DNA of 64,000 nt from Tetrastigma voinierianum (lineage: Eukaryota > Streptophyta > Magnoliopsida > Vitales > Vitaceae). The notes beneath the pieces were generated by a model. The model worked only from the letters and a program-made list of their open reading frames with translations, had not been told where the DNA came from and searched no databases. Shown piece after piece: positions 1 to 9,624 of this stretch (within the stretch, counting starts at the first letter, position 1; every line of letters starts with the position of its first letter). The DNA is taken from positions 496,001 through 560,000 of the forward strand of contig JAEQBH010004654.1 in the NCBI GenBank assembly GCA_016808115.1, in the 5' to 3' direction. The translations under genes and the position numbers were made by a program.

Positions 1-1204
1 TACCAGGAACCGCGGGCGTCGAGACCCGAAAGAGCCATGTAGCTCGGTCAAAGGGCCGCGGGCTCGAGCGAAGAACCATGCGGCTCGATCCACGGGGGAA
101 CCGCAGGCTTGGAGCCAGAAGGGCCAGAAGTGGCTCGGTCAAGGGAACAAGAGCCCGAGCCGGGGGGAACCATGCGGCTCGGTCAGGAGACATAGAGCTC
201 GAGACCCGAAAACATATAGCTCGATCCAAAGGCGGAGCTCAAACTTGAAGGAACCATGCGGCTTAGTCTGCAGCGGGAGACAGAAGCTCCCGGGACTTCG
301 AAAGAGCAGCATTTCGGTTGAAGGAACCGCGAGCTGAAGGAACCATATAACTTTCGATCCAAAGACATGGAGCTCAAACTTTAAAGGAATCGTGCAACTC
401 AGTCCACAGGAGACACGGGGCTCAAACTTCGAAGGAACCATGCAGCTTAGTCCATAGGAGACACGGGCTCGAGACCCGAAGAGCCATGTAGCTCGGATGA
501 GGAACTGTGAGCTCCGAGCCGGGGAGCTATGCGGCTTAGTCAGCCGAGACACGGAGCTCGGACTTGAAGATCCATGTAGCTCGGTCCAAAGACACGGAGC
601 TCAAACTTGAAGGAACCATGCGGCTGGTCCATAGGAGACACGGGCTTAGACCGGAAATAGCCCAGCGGCAGATCCCGAAGGGACACGGGCTCAAACTTGA
701 AGGAACCATATGGCTGATCCGCAAGGAGCTCTGAGCTTGAATTGAAGATAGAACCATATAAGCTTAGTCAGAAGGCCTTGAGCTCGAGGCCGAAGGAACC
801 AAGCGGCCCGGTCAAAGGAGACATGGAGCTCGAACTTCCAAAAGAACCAAGCGGCTCGGTCAGGGGGACACGGGCTCCCGAGACTTGAAGGGACCAAATG
901 TAACTCCGGTCCCGGGGGCATGGCTCAGACTTAGAAGGGACCATGTAGCTTAGTCCACAAGAGACACAGAGTTCAGACTCTAAGGGAACCATGCAGTCCA
1001 ATCCAAATGAGACACGAAGCTCAGAGTTCGCCATGAGCCTAGTAGCTCAGTTTGCAAAAAGCCCACGCAGCTCAGTTCCTATGAAGCCATATAGCTCCGT
1101 TCAAAAGAACCATGAGACCCGGCCACGAGCCCATCAACTAAGGCCATCGAAAGGTAGCGTGTTTACTGCGAGCAGAATCATAGAATTCAATCCATTCGAA
1201 GCCA
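1..1204. repeat. GC-rich degenerate tandem array
   Basis: The stretch is built from degenerate units of roughly 55-65 bases. Each carries a near-palindromic core, GAGCCATGTAGCTC or GAACCATGCGGCTC, followed by variants of 'gagacacggagctcaaacttgaagg'-like sequence. The array begins outside the window. No open frame is conserved from unit to unit, so the short frames it contains are chance products. It borders gag-like remains on its right. A similar array sits between gag and LTR in the TR-GAG-like element at 37.3-41.5 kb. I infer that it belongs to a retroelement rather than being a satellite. Confidence 0.75.
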
Positions 1205-1635
1205 TAAAAGGGTGAAAAGGCAAAGACTAGAGGCGTGAGATATCTGAATTAACGTTTCAATAAAGGTCAAAACCGTCGTTACAAGGGCCAAAGGCTACCA
1301 AAGTGAAGAGGAACGACAGATAAAAGCCTAAGTATCGGAAGATGGCAGTTAGACAACACCGACCACGGGGTCACCATACGAAGAAAAAGCGGGTAAGATT
1401 GGCATGAGGACACCCCGAGGTCATCTTCCGTTAGATTAGTTCCCCATCTCGTCCTCGGCGGGAGCGGGAAAATCGAGCGCAAACACGGGAAGACCGCCAG
1501 AAGCCTTGGCAGAAAAAAGAGCTTGGCCGGGAGGCCCATGGGTCATGCTTCATTCCTCGGCACAAACGATCACCCTTTCCTTTTGAGCCACCAAGGCCAG
1601 CTGCTTCTGAAGGTCATCACGAAGTTGTTTGCCTG
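1205..1635 (-). pseudogene. gag-like tail fragment of host retroelement
   Basis: On the minus strand, about 1632-1560 reads as a short charged heptad-like segment (QLRDDLQKQLALVAQKERVI) ending in a stop. This resembles the coiled-coil end of plant LTR-retrotransposon gag proteins. Further down the same strand an acidic stretch (TNLTEDDLGVSS) is visible near 1440-1400. Frames are broken. The piece abuts the start of an Athila-like LTR at 1636 and probably continues at 8313 on the other side of that insertion. The family assignment is inferred from style of sequence only. Confidence 0.3.
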
Positions 1636-2590
1636 TGATTATATAGACTAAAACCTTCAAATCAACATAGTTGCAAGAGCCTTACAATTCTCTTGCATCT
1701 TTGTCTACTTGGAATTACTTGGATATAACTGATAAAATTACTTTATATTGCTTAATTTGAAAATGGTTTTAATCACAGATTCTCTTGTAAGTGCCTGGTC
1801 ATACAAGTAGTAAAATGAATGTAAGTCGAGATATCATTCCCACGAGATTGACAAGAATTTGGAATCCAACTACTGACTACTTAAGGTCTACACTATTTGA
1901 ACTCCAAGTGGATAGTGATGGTTTAATCTAGAAAGATAATAGTCTAGAAGATACAGCAAGATGCGCAAGGAAATTAAATGTTATTCTGATCAAGCCAAAA
2001 AAAAAAAAGCGAACAAGCCAGATAATTTTCCAAGAGAAATGAACATTATCAAGGAGAAAATGAAACAGCCAATTCCTGTATTAATATGCATTACTCTATT
2101 CTATTGCTGGATGTGGATTTGTCCAAGATGCCTTACAATGCAATTGGATTTCTCTATATTCACTGGTTAGAGGCCTTTGCTTTTCTCGAGCAAGGGGATC
2201 AACCGGCTACTTGTATTTTGACCTTCTTGTAAAGATTTGGGTATTTTCTTTCTCGATACTTCACCCATTTCTTGAGGCGCAAATTTCTTGCTTCCCTTTG
2301 CGGGATTCTTGAAACTACCTTCGATTGATGACTCATCCTTTAAATCTAATGGTTCTTCCATTCCCTTGATTAGATTTCTGCTAACACAGGGTTAGGAACT
2401 TCCCCTCAGATTAAGGTGAAGTCTCTAATTATTTACATTGATAAATGTTCCCCTCTAGCATCAATTATGAGTGAAGAGGGAATTTATCGAGGTGAACTTT
2501 CAGAGCTTAGTAGTTCATCAATGGTAGTTTATCATACCCACAAGTGGAATGTTCCCAACTCTCGAGATCTCCATCTCGTGTTGGCGGAGG

Positions 2591-5500
2591 TGCTTAACAC
2601 CCGAGAAATATGCCTAACCGGTTTTCGGACTTGTTTAGGGTATATTAAAGCTAAATATGAATTTTCGGAAATAAATTGAGACACTAAGGTTAATAATAAA
2701 GCAAGGGTAAATATGTAATTTATCACTTGAGGACTTAAGTGTCATAAAATAAAAGATGGATGCCAAAATAGAAATTTAATAAGTTATGGGATTAAAAAGA
2801 ACCCAAATATAGAAAAGATGGAATAGAAATAGAGTTGAAATGGGGGGACATTAGCAAAAATGAGAAAAGGGTTTCCAAATACAATGACGAACATGACCTT
2901 AACAAAATATGAGATAAGAAACAGAATTGGTCTCTCATTTTTGAGAACTTAACCCAGTATGAGAGGGGAGAAAGAGAGGAAGAAGAGAAGAGGAAGAGGA
3001 AGAAGAGAAGAGGAAGAAGGAAGGAGATCAAGCAAGCTAAGATCAAAGGTATGGAACTACATGGGCTTTTAAAGCTTTGAATGGTTTTCCATACAATTGC
3101 ATGGTTATTAGTTGGTTCCCAAAAACCTAGGGTTTTGTTAGGATTTCTTCTAACCTAGAATTCTTAAAGTAATCTTGGTAAAACCTTGAATAGAATGGCT
3201 TTATGAAATCCTCCGTTTGAGGTTGGATTCATAGTTCGATGGCAAGTAATGAGTTAGGGTTTAGAATAAACCCTAACTAATTTTATCATTAGGAACATGT
3301 ATAGATCTGCAACCCACATAGTAGAAGTGGGTTGAGAGTAATTCATGAAAAAGTTTTTGAAATAAGAAGTATTGAAAGAAGAATTAGTAAAGTGAGGTTA
3401 TAGGATGAATTTAGATGGCTTTGGTGTTTATGGGTATAGGGTTGATTTGGGTAGCAAAATATGGAAATATGGAACAAATACATTCTGGGCATTTCGGGTC
3501 ACATGTACCGGTACAACTTGAATATGTACCATTTTAAGTCACACACATGCCAGTACACTGTTGTTATGTTTTCCGGTTTTGATACGATTTCGTATTTTGG
3601 TCATAACTTGCTCATTTATATCAGATTTGAGTGATTCAAGTAGCCAATTAAGAATAGAACTAAGGAGAGCCATCCATATGGAAATAGATATCGATCAAAT
3701 TATGACTCATTGGCCCAAAAATCCACTCGAAAGTGGACCGTGTGTGACAAATTCTGGTTTCGATGTTGAACATAGAGAAGTAGAGAGTTGTTTGGGTGTG
3801 GCTTGAGTTCCGGTGTTCCCGAGTAGGTGATTCAATTGGAATAGAACCCTTAGCACCTTATCATTAAATAATTATAAGGACATAATTAGTAAAAATATGA
3901 AGTTAAGACCCCGGAAAAAATGAGTAATACAAACTGTCACTAGAAAAATCGGTAAAATGACTAGTTTGGCACCAAAATGCCATAACTTTGCTGGATGATA
4001 AGATTGGATTGATTCCAATTCCTAAGTAAAAATAGATATAGAGGAATAAGAAAATATGAATGAGGTGTGATCTCATAGACATCATACTTCATAGTATCAT
4101 GAAGTGCTATATGTAATAGCCATGAAACAAGAAAAATATAGAAAATGCAATATGTATAGATATGTTCATAAAACATGAATATGATGAGTACTCAAAGTCA
4201 GGTAATATGATCTGATCTGAATATAGGATGTATGTCCATAGATATGATAGTCTAAAGTACACAAATGATGAGGAATAGTAAAATGATATGAATATAGGAT
4301 TATATGATATGACTTCTATGATGAACTATCTGAAAGGAATACTAAGGTATTTGTACTAGGAACACACATGATGAAATGTATAAGTATTAAAACGATATAG
4401 ATAAGCAAAAGATGACAAAGCATAGGAATAGGAAAATGCTGGTACAAAAAGAATGATAGACATAGTCAAGACATGTGAGTAAGTAATATGGAAAAGTACA
4501 TGAAATACAATATAGAGGCATCGATAGTAGAAACGTGTATAGGAAGTATATGAATATAAGCGTTATACGATATCAAATATATGAATGAATAAAAGCATAC
4601 ATGATAGGAATATAGAAGTACAAGCATAGCTAAATCATGATAGAAACGTATAAAGGGATATGATAGAAATATAAATGATATAAAGGGATATGGAATATAG
4701 AAAGATATATATATGAATATATGAATACAAAGTGCATAGATGCATTCATGATATATGATACGAAGACAAAAGAAACTAAATGATAGCAAAAGATATGAAT
4801 ATATGTATTAAAGATATATGAGAAGCAAAGTAATGAAACTACGAATGAGCAGAATACAAAGCAAAGTGATGATAGTATATATGCATAAGCAATTATGATA
4901 ACAATAGTTATTTAATCGCATGGGAATATATATGAAGAAAAGAACGTAATAAAAGGCGATTAATACGCCCAGAGCACGGTAGAGGGATAGATAGGCATGC
5001 ACATAGGGAAGATCACGATTCTTGCGGCATATTCATAGGCAGTCTCGAGGCCCCGTTTGGGTCGATGGCTTATGATCCGATTTGATCAGGTGACGCAGTC
5101 CGCTGATAGGCCGAGATCCTTGTTTACGTGCGGTGATAGTACCTTCAGTGCAGGCCAGCATATGGCATAGGTCTTGTCTGCATTCGTTGGCGATACCTTC
5201 GGGTATTAGCAGACGAGATCAACGTCTCGTGCGGTAGATAGTACCTCACGGTACACATAGTTTCCGTATCGCTTCGGTATTGCTGAACATGAAACCTAAA
5301 AGGTAAACATGTATAGAATATATGATGATATGTGAAGCGTAACCTTTGCTATCTGTGATAATATAAACATTCTAAGGAAGCAAATCTGATGCTTGATGTG
5401 AAAAATGATATATGAACCACTGAAAAGTAATGAAAATATATGAGCATACCTGAAAGTATATGATAGATAGAATATGAACGTATGCGATAGTACAAGTATG

Positions 5501-6505
5501 AATATGTATGTATGAAAAAGTATAGATATAACATATCACCAAAGACATAGAATAGAGACACTGACTTACAACATGAAAAGACTAGAGAGAGCCGAATTAA
5601 AAGACATATGAAAGAACGATTATATGAAAAGTATAAGAATGTAGATAAGCGTAAGAGATAGTATAAGATAGGTTATATATAAATTATACGAGACATGAAG
5701 CATAGGAAACTTGCAAAAGAACTGTAATCACGAAATAAGATGAAATAGATCAGTATACGATATAAGCAAGGGACGAAATGAAGCAAAGTGTTGTGATAGA
5801 TAGGAATGATATGATATCGTGTGTATTTTACAAAGATAAATAAAGACATAGAGGCGAAAAGAAGAAAAGGCATGCTGATAGCGTGAAAGATAAACACATG
5901 ACAAAGTATAGGAATATGCTAGTATAGGAATAGACCAAAGATATAGAACATGTAATGAAAAAGAAAGTTTGACATACGATAGGAATATAAGATGATAAGA
6001 ATTTAAGTTATAGAAATATCTTTAGAGATATATATATAGCCATATGTATAAGCTTGTAGCGAGTCGCCATTGGTGGTTATCATATGTTCCGCGGCAAGCT
6101 TAGCACGGTGTTCAATCCGTGTAGGTCTGACGAAGACAAGGATAGAGGAAAGGACATTCCACATGGAAGCAAAGAAGAGTAGGCTTCGAGAGATAGGTCT
6201 TTCGCCATTGGCTGCCATGATCTCGATGTTTTTGCTTGACGAAGAAAGTTTGTCTTTATAGGTAAATGGGACTCTGTATATGTGTATAGACTTTTATGGA
6301 CACCGCTCCAGTGGTAGTTCTTTTGTATATATATATATAAATGATTTTTGTTATTACAGAAATTATTTGTATACCAGAATACAGTCTGACTGCGAGAAAA
6401 ACGAGGTCAATGAGGTCAGTAAAGTAAAGTATATAGTATATAGATGATAGCCTCGCCTCGGACTTCGAGTTCGGATGTGACCGGGTTGAAGGGATCGGGC
6501 GTGGC
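2591..6505 (+). mobile_element. Tekay-like (chromovirus) solo LTR, 3.9 kb
   Basis: It begins TGCTTAACACCCGAGAAATA, matching the TGTAACACCC start usual for plant Tekay/Del LTRs, and ends GGGATCGGGCGTGGC, close to the usual GGGCGTGACA end. Flanking pentamers GGAGG (2586-2590) and GGAGA (6506-6510) are a likely target duplication with one change. Inside are a purine-rich run (about 2955-3033), a 'frozen' AT-rich stretch of degenerate 'atatgaatata' subrepeats (about 4080-4960), and a GC-richer block with repeated 'ggtgatagtacctt' motifs (5030-5290). LTRs of this length are normal for the lineage. No coding sequence is present. It interrupts an Athila-like LTR. Confidence 0.7.
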
Positions 6506-6959
6506 GGAGAACGCCGAAAATCAAAGCGAGAAACAATCCCTTTATGATGGTATTATATGCTACCATTGTGGCGAGTCGATTTAATAACAACATCGATCAA
6601 ATAAATTCCAGTCAAGTATTTCTCTCTAAATGATGCGAGAAAAGAGGCGTAACTAGCAGTGAAATCCAATCTAGTGAAACTACGTTCTAAATACTGCATT
6701 GCAATCGAAAATGGATCATTGATCAAGTGACCTGCTTGTAATTGTAATAAGCGAAAATATATAATTCGAAATTTGTCGGACTCCATTAATTGACGATAAT
6801 TGTAAGAGAAAATCGAAACTAAATCTACTTCATCGTTTCTACAGTCCTTTGGTTGAGATCGAAAGAAAATAAAAAAATCTATTAAAAATGTAATACAGTG
6901 AATCCATACTCCTCTTCCCGATTAAGGTATTGAAAGACGGTTTGCTTTACTAAAACATG

Positions 6960-8110
6960 GGGCTGTTATAACTATCGAGTGGGCGATTCCAAGCTCGGTG
7001 GATTTCGAGCTCGGTTCTTTGTTTTCAATCCGACCTCAAGATGAGTCGCGTGCAATTCTCTCATTTGCACTTGTTCGATTGCGGGCGACATCTTCGATTT
7101 GACTAGATTCACTTTAAAGCGCTTGATTGTGGTCACGACGGCTTTATCCTTATCACTACATTCGTCGCGACCTCTATTTAGGTCGCGACCAGCTCTGTGG
7201 CCATGTCTTAGGTTCTGAGTCATGACTTCTTTTACGACTCGACTTCTTTGTTTGAAACTCTGTCCCTCTCGTATGTTGCTGTCAAACGTCGATAACGAGG
7301 TTGCGACTAAGTAATTTCTCTTATCACGACTTTTTCGATTAAGAGCCTCAGTACGTCGCGACCTTGAATTCTTTACATTTAGTCTCAACATCAACATTTT
7401 GTCCTGAGGTCCTTCTTGATTACGATGATGTTCTGGTCGCTAACCTTGAAACGCGTCGCTACCTCTTTGTACCTTCTTGACCATTTGTCTTTGTCTGGAG
7501 TTACACATATGCTTAATTAGCGATGGAGTTTATCTCTGTGACCATCTATCTCATCAATCTCTAGAATTTTAGTGATGAAGCTGGTCGCGATAGTCAGTCC
7601 TTGCCTTCATACGGTGCCAACCCACTGTTTTTTTTAGTTGCGATCATTTTCCTTCTTATTTCTTTGGTCTGACCGAAAATGGTGTCGCGACCTTATGGTT
7701 GCTCTTTTTTTGGTAGGTTTTTGTCCCAATTGCTCAAATGTAGTTGCGACCTGAATAGTTGAGTCACGACCTCGAGTTGAGTTTTCCAATTAAGAACTAG
7801 TTGCAACCCACCGGTTTTCTGCAAGGAGCCTCATCATGACGTCAGCAGTCGGCGTGCGACCTGGGTTTGTGTTCGCGACTGCGTTGTCTTCATTTGGCGT
7901 CGCGACCTCAGATTGATGTTGCTTTCAGTTCTTCCTTGAATGTTCATACGTCTCGTAACTCTTCCTTTATGCGCGTCTAATGCCCGGGTGCTTTAAGTGT
8001 TCTGATTGCAACCTCGCTTCTTTGTGCGAACAGCTTGATGAGCCTTGTTCTGCAGACTACGTCTTGGTGGTTGTAAATGACACGGAAATAAGCGAACTAA
8101 AAAGAGTTCC
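6960..8110. repeat. GTCGCGAC motif array in Athila-like solo LTR
   Basis: Many copies of the 8-base palindrome GTCGCGAC and one-step variants (gttgcgac, gtcacgac) are scattered at irregular spacing of about 20-60 bases, most often as 'ggtcgcgacctc'. It is the counterpart of the arrays at 11.2-12.1 and 24.2-25.1 kb, in a more diverged copy. A 141-codon open frame on the minus strand (7397-6972) crosses it. That frame is an arginine-rich by-product of the repeat, not a gene. Confidence 0.75.
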
Positions 8111-8312
8111 TTGTTGCAACTCAATTCTGTGATTCGACTTCACTACTATGGGTGAACTGTACGGTTCTTCTTTGGGGCTTTTAATTATAACGTAATTCTC
8201 TGCAAAATTAAATATAATTAAAATATCATGTTTTCTGCATATTAATTAGCATTCGTATTGTAATATAAAATTAGAAAAATGGATTAAAAATCATGGTTTT
8301 ACTGTGAAGCCA

Positions 8313-9624
8313 GCGGCATTCATTGTTCAAGCTTCCCGTTTTGTGCTCCTGACCTACGAGACCTCTTAGGAGCCAGGCTCAGGTTGTGGTCTTGAGACGC
8401 GGCTCGTCTAACCACTGCGGTTCTTCTGGCGGGTCCCGCTCACATCAGACCTTAACAACCATGGCTCGCCGGGCCGTCTTTAGTCTCACTGGCGATCTGC
8501 GGCTCGTCTCGACCATCACGCGGCTAAATGCTTGAGCGGCCTCGGCTCATCCCGAGCCTTCTTCTCCTATTCCTCTACTAGGCAAGGTATGCTTCAGGTC
8601 GAATCTATGCATCACTACATCCTCGCTCAAATGTTTTGAAACTCCATGGTCAAAACTCTCAAAGTGGGAAAGCGACCTCGACTTTATAAGCTTGCCATGC
8701 TGACGAGATCCTCAAAAAGAACAAAGCCCTCTTAAAGCATTTGGTTCTTCACATAGGTAGCCACTTGCCAAAACAAGACAAAGGTAAGGGCCAATCGAAA
8801 TCAAAGATAGGATAAACAAATAAAGGCGTTCAAACATACGATGGCCTCTCCCTAAAGCGATAAGGCCAGAACATCCTCAACAGACATGGCATCCGTCCTC
8901 CTAAGATCAGAATTTCGTAGAATGGATGATACAGCCCCGGCGGCAAGCTTTGAGTTGGCAAGCAGCGAGTCCTCCTCCGCTAGGTTCCAAGCACCCACTC
9001 CTGATCGCCAGGCATGCATTAGGAGGCAGCTCGAAGTCTTGAGCCGGGAGACTCCAAACGGGAAATGGCGAGCAATGAGAGGCTCGGCGCTCCTCCTCGA
9101 GGAAATCTCCAAACCCGCCACCTTGGACACCTCGGCTGATGGAGCGCGACCTCATTTGGAACTTGGTGGGCCGACCCACCCTTGTGGTCAATGGTGGAGA
9201 AGAGCACTCTGTCTCGGGACCTTACCCCGAGTCTCGAGGCTACTCTCGGAGGGAGCATGAGCTTTACGCTTAACGCTCCTCTTCTTCTTAGCCAACGACT
9301 CGACTAGGGCTTGGAGCTCTTCTCGAGTAGGCTTCCTGCGATTAAGGGCCTTCGAGGGTCTTCATGTGAGGGCGGAGAGGGCCTGAAGCCGGGCCGAGGA
9401 GGGGAGACACGCTAGAGGCAGGAATGGTAGGCTGATCGAAGCAGAGTACACCCGTGGGCGACACTTGGCGAACCATTCCTGCCTCTTCATCCTCGGGCGG
9501 GACCCGGGCGAATGCACAGGCCTTATGACAACAAGTTAGAAAACACCTCATGACTTTCATAGCTAAATTAAGCATAGCTGGAAGCTCCACGGAGATTCGA
9601 GGTAGTCGGGAGGCGCGCAAACTT
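8313..9624 (-). pseudogene. gag-like fragment of host retroelement
   Basis: GC-rich remnant with several overlapping open frames on both strands. The minus strand is the likely sense, because a gag-like domain lies on that strand at 25518-26320, across the inserted Athila-like element. Readable minus pieces are about 9656-9342 (beginning SLRASRLPRISVELPAML) and about 9130-8852 (LANSKLAAGAVSSILRNSDL, then VEDVLALSL). They are alanine- and leucine-rich with helical character, as in the C-terminal half of large plant gag proteins. No diagnostic catalytic motif is visible. The plus-strand 124-codon frame (8886-9260) overlaps the same bases and is judged a shadow. Confidence 0.35.

Larger units (their letters stand above)
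1636..8312 (-). mobile_element. Athila-like solo LTR, split by a later insertion
   Basis: The left part (about 1636-2590) and right part (6506-about 8312) together give about 2.76 kb and align in order with the LTRs of the full Athila-like element at 9.6-25.5 kb. Shared blocks are the start (TGATTATATAGAC against TGATGACCTCAGAC), the 'agtaataaaatggatataagtc' neighbourhood near 1805, the 'ccttgattagat' block near 2362, and the end (aaaaatggattaaaaatca against aaaaatggactaaaaatag). No internal retrotransposon sequence and no PBS adjoin it, so it is read as a solo LTR left by recombination. No clear target duplication was found, and the ends are accurate only to about 10 bases. Confidence 0.65.

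Noticed and set aside
139..1034. Minus-strand frames rich in SRMVPSS-type repeats
   Set aside because: Translations of the GC-rich tandem array. Unit length varies and frames shift between units.
4466..5897. Series of Tyr/Ile/Phe-rich minus-strand frames
   Set aside because: They arise from AT-rich subrepeats of the Tekay-like LTR, with no start context or motif.
6972..7397. 141-codon open frame, arginine-rich, minus strand
   Set aside because: It lies across the GTCGCGAC array of a solo LTR. Composition and length are explained by the repeat.
8886..9260. 124-codon plus-strand frame
   Set aside because: It overlaps several minus-strand frames of gag-like character. GC-rich DNA gives open frames on both strands.
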